Origin: Phoronis australis
Lineage: Eukaryota; Phoronida; Phoronidae
Direction: 5' to 3'
Assembly (NCBI GenBank): GCA_002633005.1
Contig: NMRA01000230.1
Span: forward strand, 323,271-387,270
DNA length: 64,000 nucleotides
Made by a program: the position numbers and the translations under genes. Shown piece after piece: positions 42,301 to 50,414 of the stretch. How positions within the stretch are numbered: the stretch's first letter is position 1; each line of letters opens with the position of its first letter. Under the pieces are notes generated by a model. The model did no database searches. It saw only the letters and a program-made list of their open reading frames with translations, and was not told the DNA's origin.

Positions 42301-45300
42301 GAGCCTGTAGATTTAAGACCCAGGTACCTCAGTTGTTGATTGATGCTTGAAACTATGACACTAATTTTATTTTTATTTCGTCAACTATTGCTCAAACTGA
42401 TCATTTCACAGTGCAGACCATCAGACATCAAATACAACGAGAAACTGATCCCTTGCCCAGGATTACCAACCAAGCAACATGTGTGTGTGTTCTGTATTAA
42501 TCACTGTTGTGTGTAAACAGTGTATTATTTCACAGCTGTGGAAGCTGAATTAATCTCCCTTCATTCTTGAAACAAGTCAGGCACATCCATGCACAAATCC
42601 ATTGATTTTGTCTAATTTGCACATGTGAGTTCCCGCCCCACCTAAGTAAATGCAAAAGTCTGCGCCAGATTTTTACTAAGGGTCGACGTGAAAACATGCA
42701 TGTAGTTATCTGAACAACATTTTTGTCAAGAATTAAATGGGGGAGGGGTTTGAAAGAGTTCTAAATAACAAATGCTTGCACAATGTCATCCGATCCTAAA
42801 TCTCATGTATGACAGGTTTACATCATTCCAGCCTGTTGATTAGTTTCCAACACAACACATTATCAATTCAAACAAGCCAATGTTATCTTACGAACAAGAT
42901 AGTTTATCTAAAACAGGATAACGCTTTCAGCAGTAAACATATAGTTTATGGGCCTTTTCAAACAGTAAAATCTCACTAATCTAGGACAAAAATAATTTGC
43001 CCTTTTTTCATTTTTCAAGTGCTTATAACACTGCTGTTAATACCCACAATTTTTCCAAGTATTGTCCTCTGTTAGCTGTGCTGCAGAATTCAAGCAAGAA
43101 TAAGGATTAATTTGTTGCTACACACGTTTTACGAAAAAATGAGAAAATAAGATTTCACCTGTTCGCCAGAGTCCTAAATAGGTGAAAAAATTACTATAAT
43201 ACTCTGCCATGTTCAAATTCATTACCATAGCAACCACCAGCAGTTTGGAGTTACACGTCTTTCGAGGACTTCAATTGTCTGCCATATTGTGTCCGAAATT
43301 GGTTGAGATTTTGCTGAGCCCATTTAATGTTGGTACTGGAAAGCGGCAATACAAACAGTAACACTTGTTGAACATTTCAGACTAACTTCTGTAGTTAGCA
43401 GACAACAAAGTTATCACAGTTTGAGGTGTGAGTCAACACAGCTATCACAGGATGACACTCCAAAACCAATATGCAGACGTTCTTTTTAAAAGTTGAAGAA
43501 CCATTATTTGTCGAATAAGAAAGTTGTAGAATTGTGAATATCAAAATTCTTCACCTATTTTGCAAAAAATATTTGCCGAAATTGTCATTTTAATGTTGTT
43601 TATGACATCTGCACACTACAAACTAAGCTAACAACAGACTAAAATTTTCACATTTATTTTTGTTGAGGAATTTGACAAAATAAAGTTTCAATTGTCCGTC
43701 ATATTGTATGCTTTTGCGCTCTGAAAATTCGCTCGCCACCTTGGCGACCGGCAAGTCAACTTCTACTCGCCCACCACCATTTTTACTCCCATGGGCAACA
43801 CTGTGCGAGTTCCTAAGTATATCCCTGTGACCGGAGTTACTCGATGAAAGGTGGGTATGACAGTGAATGAGTTATGCTAATAAGATGCCTTAGTTACCAA
43901 GGATCAAAGTTGTTAACAATTAACAACATTTAAGTATTAAAAACACAGCCAACAAATAATAAGTCTTCAAATCCTTGATCACAAATTCTTTTCATGTGCA
44001 CAAGAATAGATGTTATGATAGCGGTTTTCTAAAATAAATCGTGATTCAAGATTTTTCCACAACTACGTTTTTTCACAAACTTGCAAGTAATGTTTTTCTT
44101 TATACTATTAGCTACAAGAGTATTAAAGTCTTTCAGATTGAAAACTCTGCTGTCAAAAATGATGATTTTACCATTCTAACAGAAAACAGAAATTTTGATT
44201 TTTTGACAGCCAAGCTCCCGAGCTAAAAGGCTTTTATCCCAGACTTGCTGATAGAATAAAGAGACAGAATGTTGGACTTTCATAAAACTCTCAAATTGCC
44301 ATGTAGTCACCAGATTTTCGCAAGATTGAGCCAAATAAGTAGTCAGAAAAACCAAGTATCCATGAGTAATTTACTTCAAAATTTCTGGTGACTTCCAAAC
44401 TTTAAAATAAACATCCTTGCTCAAATAAATTTTTTTAACCTTTTGTGCGAATCATTTGTCAAAAACCAAGAGGGATTGACCATGTTTCGAGATTATGTAG
44501 CTTTGGCAGGAGGTCAAGGACCGTGGAATGTCCACTGCGACATCGATAACACCCCAAATCATTTTTTCCTTTAGTCGAATGAAGAAAAGATGGGTATCAA
44601 AACATCCACAACTGGCCCAACCATGTTTCTTTTAAGTTGAACAGGAAAATTGAGTGATTTGAATTTGGCGACCTGGAAATGTTTCCAGGTTGCATTTGGC
44701 CAGCTGACTTTTGGCAAGTCCTATCTTAGGTAACAGAGATATCCGGTAATAGTCTGATATAACACGTCGGATTTTTGAGAACCAGGTTTCTCCACTGAAT
44801 AATGGGCATTAAACTGGTTCTCAAAGTACGGGCACGTTATATCAGACTATTGCCGAGATATCCTACTACCTTAATGTTTATCAAAGACCAAAACTTATCT
44901 GTCCATACAGGGCCGCATCACCCAAAACATAACTGTGTGGTATGTTCCTACAGTATGAAAGGCTGTTAACTCGGAGAAACAGATAACCTTCTGATAGTCC
45001 TTCATAAGAACCTGACCTTCAGTACTGGCACAAGTCATTACTAGAAAATAACTGTACAATGAAAAGTCTGGTCGCCCTGGATACAGCTGAAACATTCGAA
45101 TGTGACTGAAAAACCTTGGGTTCTCATTTATTAGCTGCAACACTCGCCAATTTAATTCTATCAACTATGTATTAATGAAAACATACTTGACATTTAAATT
45201 GGACTTGTATCCAGAAGCACTGAACGTTTAAGTACGTTTTCAGAAGAAGTCTCATCAAGATAATTTTTTTCCGAAGAATAATTACTGTATAAAAAACGGG

Positions 45301-48300
45301 AAATATATATGTGTGGAAATGGATAGAAAAACAGGACCTACGCACCCAGCACAACCAGCGAAAATGCCTGCTCAAAAATACGAGTGACGGCCTATTGTGC
45401 ACTGCATCCATCCCAATAATACGAGTTAGGTCAATTTCCTACTTGTATTTTACTGTTCCTACTCCTATTTTCATGGGTGGGTGAACTCACTTAGGTTGAG
45501 CCCTGACAATGCATATAAGGCAACAGGCAATGAATTTAAGAACATGTTTATAAACACAGTAAAATCCAGAACATACATTCACATCTGGTTATTTAGTCTG
45601 GAGTCATTCATGAAACTGACAGAAACTTGGTTGTGGTAAAATCTCATCAATTTTAGACAAAAATAATAGCTAAAATTATCATTTTTCATTTTTCAAGGAC
45701 TCGACACTATAGAGAATGCTCACAGCATTTTGAAATACTCATTGTCTGGCAGTAGCTGTGTAAAGCAAATTTATCATGGAAAAGAATTAATTTTTGCTAC
45801 ACGCCTTTTATGGAAAATATGACAAAATATAAATATATTACTTGTTTGCATATTGTGTCCTAAATTGGTGCCATCTAAATCATTGAATCCAAGTAATGAG
45901 ATCAAATGCTAAAGAAGTGTAAGGTATTAGACTCCTTAGGCGGTTCAATGGTGAACTTTTTTATGGTGCATCTGACAGAATAATTCAAATTAGGGAGCTT
46001 ACATCTACTCTGTACTGGATTTCAACCATTCTACCAGATGCTGGCTAGACGTGCCGCATTTTGGCATAATAAACCCTCTCAAGCCGATAGCGTGTGGATG
46101 CAGATACTTTGGTCACAAAAGCGTGTGTGGAATATGGCATACTAAGATAATACCATTTTGCCCACTTGACAACACAATATAGCATTCTATAGAGTTCCTC
46201 GTATTTTGCACCACGAATGAACGCGGTAAAATCAATCCAATTCCGGACAAAAGTTGCTGCCAAAGTCGATTTCTGTCCATTTTTTCAATAGACTTATGCA
46301 TTACTGATAGGAATGACTACAACTTCTCAACATTACCCAGCGGTGGCAATGGTTTAGAAATTGAGACCAATAAAGCACTGATTCAGTTCTTCTAATGCAT
46401 TATGAAAAAAAATGAAAAATAACATTTCAATTCTTTGCTACATTGTGTCCTAAACTGGTGAGACAGTAACTTGGTAACTTGACACTAGCCATCACCAGGT
46501 CCTCTTGCAAGGGCTGTACTTGTGGTTCACTGCAACAGATAGTTTAACATGTGGAATTCTTGTATTTCAACTAAAAATTTCAATTATGAACAGCAAGGAG
46601 ACAAACACTGCCTTACACTCATCAAAACAGGAACGCACTGAACAACACCAGGTTAATGCGATGAGGGTTCTGAATATTATACTCAACTACGGTAATAACT
46701 ATGCGCTAACTTCATCACCTGATAACAATCTGATGCTGGTCTTTCAATACTCACTTCCCAAACTCAACTCTTATTCTTCGGCAGCAACGCAGCGGTAGAA
46801 AAAGGCATCGCACCATTCACTTAGTTTTGCGAAGGGTCACAGACACAAATCTGAGCCGAGTAGCACTAAGTGAGAAAAGATGTCACATTCCAACTTTTTG
46901 ATGACGGCATTGCAATTTATGCAAAACTAAGTGAAACTTAATTTACATCAGAATAACGAATAGCAAAGAAAGTTTGGTGTTGAGTAGTGATCAGCATGGC
47001 CGCTTTAAGAAATCATGAGTGCACTACTAACGCACAGCATTGTGGGTAAATACCGCAGAATCAGAGAGGGACCTGTGGTATTGCGATCAGTGACGAGTGA
47101 CTTTTGGATAGTGAAATTATTCTTGTGACTATATAAAAGATAGTAGGTTTTTTTGAAAGGAAAACACCAAGCTATATACAAGATAACACAAACACAAAAG
47201 AATTCTATTACATGAAAAGCTAGACCTATCAGAATTGGGCAAATTGAGCAGTGCGTAAACAAAACTGACAACACAAGATAGCGGCTGCAGTTTCCTCAAA
47301 CAATGGCTGAAATTGTCATTTTTTCAATTCTCAAATGCTCGCTGTATCGCCAAAAATGTCCATCGTGAACTTGTTGATGACATTTGACTAAATAACGTTT
47401 TCAAGCAATCAAACTGTATTCTGCAATACTCCTGTTGAACATTTTGATGAACAATAATTTTACTATTGCGCTATACTGCAAAACGTTACGGAATCCAGTA
47501 GTACAATAAATGATGCGATGAACAATGCTCAGGTCACCTGACCTTTACCCTTCACCCAGGCCACAAGAGGCATAAATGATAAAACCCCTCAACTATGACC
47601 TTATGAAATCAAATCAGCTCGGAAAACCATCCTGAAAATCAGTGGTCAGAGAACTGACACCAGATTCACTGCACACAATCACAACAAAGGACTATTTGTA
47701 GTAAGACTGTAATGTAGACAATGCCGCTAGATCTGGATATGCCTGGCATGTTGTGAATGAAAATGAGATGTGTTTAATTTACTAGTTAGCCACTATGATG
47801 CCAGTAATAATGTTTAGCACGCCCTCCAAGGGTTTAGAAAACTGTAAGAAAAAATATATGTGACCTCAGATGGTTTCTTTGCGTGTGAAACAACCACAAC
47901 TTGATTAATACCCATAACCATGGAAACCATCAAAACATTAACACAAGGAGAAAAGGCCATAGGGGGTTTGCAAGGACTGAGAATGCATTAAAATATTTAT
48001 TCAGAAAGAAAGCCGACACCAAGCAGAGAAAGCACATCACTAGCAAATTTGTATTCAATTATTTGGTTTTTTTCATCAATCCTCATAAATTCATAAGTAC
48101 ATATCCTCTTGGAATAACACAACAGGAATACGGTTTAATAATTACCAATGTTAACAACTATTTTTAAAAAATCATGGTTTAATTGTAGCTACAATTTTTT
48201 GCTGATTTCTGGGATGGATACTTTTCTAAATCTTCTTTTAACTGTAATGCAAAAAGGTGGCAGTATTACCGTACAACAAGGCTCCACCAAAACCAGCACT

Positions 48301-50414
48301 TCAATCCTCAATCCATTAAGCTGTTATCAAACAAGAGACATGACCACCATAGTAGCTAATACAACCAACCAGTTATATTTTGACAAGGGATTACGCCAGT
48401 GGACTTAGTGGGCGATAAGTAGAAATTTATTAAAAGTTGAGTAAATTGGGGAATTATGCAGGAGTTGGGCCAAGTTTGACCAAACTGTTGGCCTGGCAAC
48501 CGCTTGAGAGAGGGGAAGAGAGGTAGAGAGGGGGGAGAGAGAAAGAGAGAAATGTAAAGAAAACTTGCGGTAATTCTTCACTTATAAAACACGCAATATG
48601 GCCAACAAGTGAAATTCTATTTTGTCAATTTTTCACGAAATAATCAACCTTTGAAAAGTGGAAAATTACTTTCTTGTCCATAGGTGGCGCCATTATATAG
48701 TATTGGGTATAGAGTACTTCCAACCGGCGACCTGTTTGTGTTGCGGATCTAACTTTTGAGCCCTGCGTCAGATACAAGCGGGAATCTTTGTGGCGCATAG
48801 TTATCAGAGGGTGGCATGATAGCATCTTTAATTTAGGTTTGCGAATATTGTAATACTCGCAAACCTACAGTTCCATACAAATATAAATTCGCAAAGTACA
48901 GACTTGACAACAAATGATGTCACCTTTACATTTAAATTCTAATACAAGAACAAAAATACTGAAAATTCAAAAGATCTCAAATCATACATACATACCCACA
49001 CGTAACACATTTTCTCACAATACTCCTGAATACTATATCACAATAACTGACAAATATAAGGTAATTTTTTACATCTCTCCCTATAGATGGACTGTTTTAA
49101 GTGTTGTATAGAAAATCCTGTGTTTCATGATATGCAACAGCAAAAGGAAAATATCAAGGTAAATATTTAACGCTTTATGCACATAGATCTTTTAAAATCT
49201 CAAAAAAAACACAGAAAATAACTCATTCATCCAAACTCATGACATTACCATCACAACTATACAAATCTCTAATAAATGTCATCCCTTTTTATTGTTACTC
49301 CCTTTTGGGGTCTGACCTCCAAGCTGACGTTAAACCATAACGGTAGGTTAAACACTCTTTATTTATAATTAATTTTCAAATAAAATGACATCATGCTTCC
49401 AAACACATCAAGTACAAATTATCATAACAGACAATACGTTCTAGAAATGCATTTTTATACATCTCTAGAAACTCCATTTCTATTACGCTTCCTATATATT
49501 CACGTAAAGTGATACAGCAACTGAGCGAGTTCTATCAATCTATGAATCACGAATTGCATTTTAAAAAGTCTTTACACCAAGTTAAAAAGCTTTACTGAAA
49601 CCATCTACCTTACAGCTCCTTTGATCCTGTCCTAAACATGTCATAGTTCAAGATAACATCATTGTTGAGTGGTCTAACCCTGAACTTATGTAACCAATCA
49701 GTTATGGACTGGACAGTCGGTCCTTTTAGCTGAATCATAGCCATAAAAGACCACAACTCATTCAACACAAGTGTGTTTTTTTCAGATAAAGCAAAAATCC
49801 ATTTAAATGAACCATAGACAAATCTTCAGCTCTAGGTTACAAATCATATGGAGACAACACGGACAGAAATTTAACCATTTATTAGGTTTTTAACTTTTTT
49901 ATACTTTGCGACGTATATTGAACAACTCACGTCAACATCACTAAGCATGACGAAGGAAATTTTTTATTACATGTTAATCAACTCTGTATGACAAAAACTG
50001 AGAATGGATCAAACAAATTTATTAAGCTAGTTTTGACTTCTGCTGTCCCTGGGCCCTGTGCTTAATTGAACTTGAAAACGCAAGTGTTAACAGGTCAGAG
50101 AAGGAAACATAGAAACGTCAAGATGTTCAATCACGACAACCAGAGTTTCTGAAAACAATGATCCCATCAATTTCATGAAGGATCTAGATAACAGGGGGAA
50201 CACAGCGTCCACCATTTAACAAATAAGGATTTCCCAGCCAGAAATTCACACACATGGCAAACGCCATGTTTAATTTTTGGAATTCTCGGACGGGGAGTGT
50301 CCGGTGTCAAATGGTCCTCGGTAAAGTTGAACGTAAAACTTTGATCTGAATAACACCATCAGAAAGTAAATACTTACAGAGACGGGGTGTCTGCATTGAC
50401 AGGAGGATCTTCAT
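4717..50414 (-). CDS. Laminin-G / multi-EGF secreted or membrane protein, 14 exons, 3' end outside window
   Basis: The coding order runs from high to low coordinates. Fourteen exons join with matching phases into 2,732 nt (910 codons plus 2 nt) with no stop. Residues 1-30 look like a signal peptide, about 31-203 a laminin-G-like beta-sandwich domain, and about 209-910 tandem EGF repeats: 17 complete and one begun. Many repeats start D/N-I-D/N-E-C and carry the D/N-x-D/N-E and later aromatic residues of calcium-binding EGF modules. N-glycosylation sequons are frequent. Most introns are phase 1, the usual arrangement for shuffled extracellular modules. The last visible exon ends in phase 2 in mid-EGF and no continuation was found in bases 1-4,716, so the C-terminus, and whether it has a membrane anchor, is unknown. 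Notch, Crumbs and fibropellins share EGF arrays, but none that I recall starts with a single laminin G domain. I therefore give no symbol. The role is inferred to be extracellular adhesion or matrix. Confidence 0.85.
5671..6428. repeat. Perfect 12-bp minisatellite, GAGAGTGATGAT
   Basis: About 56 essentially identical copies of the 12-mer run from 5,741 to 6,420. They are preceded by GAGGGTGACGAT variant units and a single N at 5,737. All three forward frames and at least one reverse frame stay open because the unit is a multiple of three, giving artificial peptides (DDES, MMRV, HHHS). It lies in the intron between exons 13 and 14, so I do not call it coding. Confidence 0.95.
7014..7139 (-). 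CDS. LamG/EGF gene, exon 13: end of EGF 15 and EGF 16
   Basis: A 42-codon phase 1-1 exon with acceptor TCCTTAG and donor GTAAGA. It encodes [40 protein letters not shown]. The first loop of EGF 16 is long and the module lacks the calcium-binding start. Confidence 0.9.
8834..9133 (-). CDS. LamG/EGF gene, exon 12: EGF 14 (expanded) and EGF 15
   Basis: A 100-codon phase 1-1 exon with acceptor GTTCCAG and donor GTAAGC. It starts GFEGINC, then [24 protein letters not shown] long insertion follows ([18 protein letters not shown]) before TGTLC, so the last disulfide loop of EGF 14 is about twice the usual size and contains an NAS sequon. EGF 15 ([26 protein letters not shown]) is also atypical at its end. 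Confidence 0.92.
10073..10411 (-). CDS. LamG/EGF gene, exon 11: EGF repeats 11-13
   Basis: The longest EGF exon: 113 codons, phase 1-1, acceptor ATTTCAG, donor GTGAGT. It encodes three modules: [30 protein letters not shown], then [30 protein letters not shown], then [24 protein letters not shown], which closes in the next exon. Three modules in one exon suggest intron loss or duplication without introns. Confidence 0.94.
11406..11562 (-). CDS. LamG/EGF gene, exon 10: end of EGF 9 and EGF 10
   Basis: A 157-nt exon, phase 0 in (acceptor GGTACAG) and phase 1 out (GTAAGT). It encodes [17 protein letters not shown], then [31 protein letters not shown] 10 has one extra residue between cysteines 1 and 2. 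Confidence 0.92.
12509..12635 (-). CDS. LamG/EGF gene, exon 9: end of EGF 8 and start of EGF 9
   Basis: A 127-nt exon, phase 2 in (acceptor TTTTCAG) and phase 0 out (donor GTATGG). It encodes [21 protein letters not shown], then [22 protein letters not shown] 9 continues directly in the next exon with INSYMCNC. Confidence 0.92.
13248..13430 (-). pseudogene. Fossil tandem copies of the end of EGF exon 8
   Basis: Two 113-114-bp units (exon-like parts 13,248-13,320 and 13,361-13,430) repeat the last 68 bases of exon 8, its donor region and about 45 bp of intron. On the minus strand both keep an open frame aligned to the exon: [13 protein letters not shown] corresponds to [13 protein letters not shown] in one copy, and SPCYHGA to SPCYPGA in the other. 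Only fragments of the cysteine pattern survive. A third partial copy lies at 13,212-13,236. The donor of the nearer copy is destroyed; the farther copy has GTATGT at that place. Confidence 0.7.
13472..13649 (-). CDS. LamG/EGF gene, exon 8: EGF 7 and start of EGF 8
   Basis: A 178-nt exon, phase 1 in and phase 2 out. It encodes [37 protein letters not shown], then [15 protein letters not shown]. The donor is GTGAGT. The last 68 bases of this exon, with its donor region, recur as decayed tandem copies just downstream in the intron (13,248-13,430). Confidence 0.92.
14789..14996 (-). CDS. LamG/EGF gene, exon 7: EGF 5 and EGF 6
   Basis: A 208-nt exon, phase 0 in (acceptor TTGTCCAG) and phase 1 out (GTAAGA). 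It encodes [29 protein letters not shown], then [16 protein letters not shown] and [13 protein letters not shown] 6 closes in the next exon after the insert ENSTGDC. Confidence 0.92.
15500..15639 (-). CDS. LamG/EGF gene, exon 6: end of EGF 3 and EGF 4
   Basis: A 140-nt exon, phase 1 in and phase 0 out, with donor GTAAGA after CGG. It encodes [18 protein letters not shown], then [21 protein letters not shown]. The phase switch to 0 is matched exactly by the next exon, which opens with GAG GTG AAC. Confidence 0.92.
16365..16481 (-). CDS. LamG/EGF gene, exon 5: end of EGF 2, most of EGF 3
   Basis: A 39-codon phase 1-1 exon. It starts GFTGEQC, then a calcium-binding-type module [16 protein letters not shown] with FTCNCNGTG. 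The module closes in the next exon with YEGPTC. Donor GTAGGT; acceptor TTGGCAG. Confidence 0.9.
16741..16842 (-). CDS. LamG/EGF gene, exon 4: first part of EGF repeat 2
   Basis: A 34-codon symmetric phase-1 exon with acceptor CTATCAG and donor GTGAGT. It encodes [15 protein letters not shown] followed by YECQCATG. The final cysteine of the module lies in the next exon (GFTGEQC). An NAT sequon is present. Confidence 0.88.
17117..17298. repeat. 16-bp minisatellite CACCAGATCCGTGCAA
   Basis: Eleven to twelve tandem units with few substitutions (CCATGC, TCTGTG variants), in the intron between EGF exons 4 and 3. The overlapping open frames on both strands are by-products of the repeat. Confidence 0.92.
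17930..18055 (-). CDS. LamG/EGF gene, exon 3: EGF repeat 1
   Basis: A 42-codon exon, phase 1 at both ends, with acceptor TTCCAG and donor GTAACC. It encodes one complete EGF module: [26 protein letters not shown]. It has six cysteines and no calcium-binding DxDE start. It covers residues 205-246. Confidence 0.9.
   Translation of the reverse strand, partial: VAPPLAVTVTRVRTKAPVWSVPVDTLVSVTLIIAETTVRIS
19460..19992. mobile_element. MITE-like element, CTTTCCCATTAG ends
   Basis: The left end CTTTCCCATTAGGGG and the right end read in reverse (CTTTCCCATTAGAGGTTAAA) are inverted repeats about 530 bp apart. Partly matching inner arms follow (GAAGCTTCGCTAACC; GCGAACTTTAACC). There is no coding potential. 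Confidence 0.65.
20096..20310. mobile_element. MITE-like element, TCTCACCAATTTAGGACA family, copy 1
   Basis: Begins CCTCATCAAATTGGGACA and ends TTCCAAACTGGTGAGAC, imperfect inverted repeats. The inner left end reads ATATGGCCAAAAGGTGAAATTC, a block shared with the copies near 48.6 and 55.4 kb. Confidence 0.6.
21308..21390. repeat. (GT)n microsatellite
   Basis: A GT dinucleotide run interrupted by GCGCACTT and GCGTGTGCGT. Confidence 0.95.
22205..22615. repeat. TACAGTAC-type low-complexity tract
   Basis: About 400 bp made largely of ACAGTA, GTACAG, TACTGTA and close variants on both strands. The self-complementary units (GTAC, CAGTACTG) give many short hairpins. No fixed period is visible. Confidence 0.7.
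23998..24105. repeat. Palindromic element with GAGAACCAG core, copy A
   Basis: GAGAACCAG near 24,029 and CTGGTTCTC at 24,065-24,073 flank a loop containing TTTCTCCACT and GGGCATC. The outer arms (GGTCGGATATAACATG and the right-hand CACATCTGACTGTTGCC) are also imperfectly complementary. Confidence 0.65.
24320..24895 (-). CDS. LamG/EGF gene, exon 2: signal-peptide core and laminin-G-like domain
   Basis: This 576-nt exon (192 codons, phase 1 at both ends) follows a pyrimidine-rich acceptor ending TTTTTCAG and ends at donor GTATGT. It encodes the hydrophobic stretch [11 protein letters not shown], then a domain with the laminin G pattern: a strand ending in [46 protein letters not shown] and [16 protein letters not shown] short Gly/Ser linker ([14 protein letters not shown]) leads to the EGF array. 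A whole LamG domain in one symmetric exon fits exon shuffling. Codons cover residues 13-204. Confidence 0.88.
25557..25735. repeat. 26-bp minisatellite
   Basis: About seven tandem copies of a 26-mer beginning AACAAGACTTGGGCTATCA and ending AGATAG or AGATAT. Confidence 0.9.
26318..26808. mobile_element. MITE-like element, GGGCCGTCCACACACAGAC ends
   Basis: The left end GCCGTCCACACACAGAC is mirrored by GTCTGTGTGTGGATGG at 26,793-26,808. Inner arms related to AACAGTTG occur on both sides. A minisatellite occupies the left half. Confidence 0.65.
26360..26530. repeat. Minisatellite, GATTTGGGGGCAGTCTGGAAG
   Basis: Five units of about 30-42 bp sharing GGCAGTCTGGAAGTTAAAAA; some also contain CTAGCGCTA. 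The unit length varies because that spacer is present or absent. Confidence 0.85.
27405..27690. repeat. 24-bp minisatellite, block D
   Basis: Units of CCCACGATTCGTAGGTTATATGTC with variants (CATGATTCGCAGG; GTCATATG). The same unit builds the array at 27,934-28,275. Confidence 0.92.
27691..27931. repeat. Duplicated single-copy segment D (first copy)
   Basis: 240 bp beginning CATTCCACATGCCAACATC and ending CCTAAACATTGACA, followed by a single N at 27,932. It is nearly identical to 28,276-28,533. Confidence 0.9.
27934..28275. repeat. 24-bp minisatellite, block D'
   Basis: Second array of the same 24-mer, starting right after the N at 27,932. The order of variant units near its right end mirrors that of the first array. 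Confidence 0.92.
28276..28533. repeat. Duplicated single-copy segment D' (second copy)
   Basis: Matches 27,691-27,931 with a few substitutions and a short duplication of GATGGCCA, then continues past the point where the first copy hits the N. Confidence 0.9.
28867..29354. mobile_element. MITE-like element, AGGCCCTTTCA family, copy 1
   Basis: Starts AGGCCCTTTCATACTAACG; ends GAGTTAAGTCAAAGGGCCT. It also has internal inverted segments (CTTAACTCGGTCC; GAAGCCAGTATGAACGG). No ORF. A second copy lies in block A' and a diverged one ends at 40,076. Confidence 0.75.
29445..29683. mobile_element. MITE-like element, TCTCACCAATTTAGGACA family, copy 2
   Basis: AGAATTTGGGACACAAATAA at the left and TGTGTACCAAACTAAAGAATT at the right are inverted repeats. 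Inside, GCTAAAATTGTCATATTTCC matches copies at 42.97, 45.64 and 54.95 kb. Confidence 0.65.
31316..31803. mobile_element. MITE-like element, AGGCCCTTTCA family, copy 2
   Basis: Copy within block A'. It begins AGGCCCTTTCACACTAACG and ends AAGTCAAAGGGCCT. Confidence 0.75.
31894..32126. mobile_element. MITE-like element, TCTCACCAATTTAGGACA family, copy 3
   Basis: Copy within block A', the counterpart of 29,445-29,683, with small deletions. Confidence 0.65.
33711..33856. repeat. 21-bp minisatellite running into an assembly gap
   Basis: Seven units of CGTACTGCATGGCTCCAGTCT with point variants, cut by 80 Ns (33,857-33,936). The gap probably holds more units that could not be assembled. Confidence 0.93.
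33857..33936. other. Assembly gap (80 N)
   Basis: Eighty consecutive Ns. Confidence 1.
34028..34090 (+). repeat. Interspersed repeat, copy 1 of 2
   Basis: GTAGGACCTTAGAAAAACGTC..TTCGGAACATCAC..CTCGGAAATGG matches 59,650-59,712 over about 60 bp in the same orientation. The family is unrecognised. Confidence 0.6.
34652..35031. repeat. Duplicated segment B
   Basis: 380 bp from AAAACAACATCTGCC to GGAAGTCTCTT. Nearly identical to 36,297-36,681. Here it is separated from segment C by a 931-bp insertion. Confidence 0.92.
35032..35962. mobile_element. 931-bp insertion with 4-bp target duplication and hammerhead-like 3' end
   Basis: The insertion is defined by comparison with the second copy of the locus (36,297-36,801), where the flanks are joined as GTCTCTTTTACTTC. 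Here TCTT occurs on both sides (35,028-35,031 and 35,963-35,966), so the boundaries and a 4-bp target duplication are seen directly. The 3' end carries a hammerhead-like core (CTGATGA..GAAAT, 35,894-35,923) and a TTTG run (GTTTGTTTGTTTG). No reverse transcriptase ORF is present, so this is a non-autonomous or truncated element. Penelope-like elements and retrozymes are known to carry hammerhead ribozymes; membership here is inference. Confidence 0.6.
35894..35923 (+). ncRNA. Hammerhead-ribozyme-like motif
   Basis: CTGATGA, one base, GTAAC, a 5-base loop ATGAA, GTCAC, then GAAATAT. The conserved CUGAUGA and GAA core is intact. Stem II has one A-C mismatch, and the would-be stem III is the minimal self-complementary AUAU. 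Stem I is poor. It has the same layout as the motif at 54,676. Confidence 0.35.
35963..36086. repeat. Duplicated segment C
   Basis: TCTTTTACTTCATACCTGC to AGTAAGATAACAA, nearly identical to 36,678-36,801. The right flank is a different sequence (36,087-36,295, rich in GCGACCTG / GAGCTG palindromes) that runs to the N at 36,296. Confidence 0.92.
36297..36801. repeat. Duplicated segments B' and C' joined (empty site)
   Basis: Begins directly after the single N at 36,296. It contains near-perfect copies of B and C without the 931-bp insertion, then continues into unique sequence. It is a natural empty-site version of the insertion locus. Confidence 0.92.
39680..40076. mobile_element. MITE-like element, AGGCCCTTTCA family, diverged copy
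   Basis: Shares blocks AACAGGTGGATTTAATA, GTGCACAGG..CTACCTTG, ACCGAAGCTGGTATGAA and a right end TTAGTATGAAAGGGCCT with the copies at 28.9 and 31.3 kb. The left terminus is not recognisable. Confidence 0.6.
42108..42190 (-). repeat. Interspersed repeat with conserved reading frame, copy 1
   Basis: Reverse strand matches 57,525-57,605 on the plus strand. Both translate as [12 protein letters not shown], then a Phe/Leu-rich stretch, then SLVISRP. No longer protein context exists. Confidence 0.55.
42965..43193. mobile_element. MITE-like element, TCTCACCAATTTAGGACA family, copy 4
   Basis: AAAATCTCACTAATCTAGGACA at the left; AGTCCTAAATAGGTGA at the right. Internal TTTTTCATTTTTCAAG block. Confidence 0.65.
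44735..44868. repeat. Palindromic element with GAGAACCAG core, copy B
   Basis: Almost complete palindrome. The left arm contains AGTCTGATATAACACGT and the right arm ACGTTATATCAGACTATTG. The core is GAGAACCAG..TTTCTCCACTGAATAATGGGCAT..CTGGTTCTC. Confidence 0.75.
45637..45872. mobile_element. MITE-like element, TCTCACCAATTTAGGACA family, copy 5
   Basis: TAAAATCTCATCAATTTTAGACA at the left; TGTGTCCTAAATTGGTG at the right. Internal GCTAAAATTATCATTTTTC block. A right-half fragment of the family also lies at about 46,390-46,470. Confidence 0.7.
48505..48560. repeat. GA-rich purine tract
   Basis: AGAGAGGGGAAGAGAGG-type purine-only run of about 50 bp. Confidence 0.85.
50378..50414 (-). CDS. LamG/EGF gene, candidate first coding exon (signal peptide start)
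   Basis: The reverse strand has an ATG at 50,414 followed by 12 codons reading [12 protein letters not shown] plus one base, then a strong donor GTAAGT. The overhanging T joins the AT that opens the next exon to make Tyr, giving [19 protein letters not shown], a convincing n-region plus hydrophobic core. The phase match, donor quality and signal-peptide logic support it. The 25.5-kb intron and the shortness of the exon are the main doubts. The alternative is a start at the internal Met of exon 2 (codon MVLLFL) or an unseen exon inside the long intron. Confidence 0.55.

Larger units (their letters stand above)
24896..50377 (-). other. Long first intron of the LamG/EGF gene
   Basis: 25.5 kb without a supportable exon. 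It holds minisatellites (25.6, 26.4, 27.4-28.3, 33.7 kb), three duplicated blocks, several MITE-like elements, the 931-bp insertion, and otherwise AT-rich sequence with only short chance ORFs. Diverged matches to the 30-kb block recur near 44.3-44.7 kb. If exon 1 at 50.4 kb is wrong, this is partly intergenic. Confidence 0.55.
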
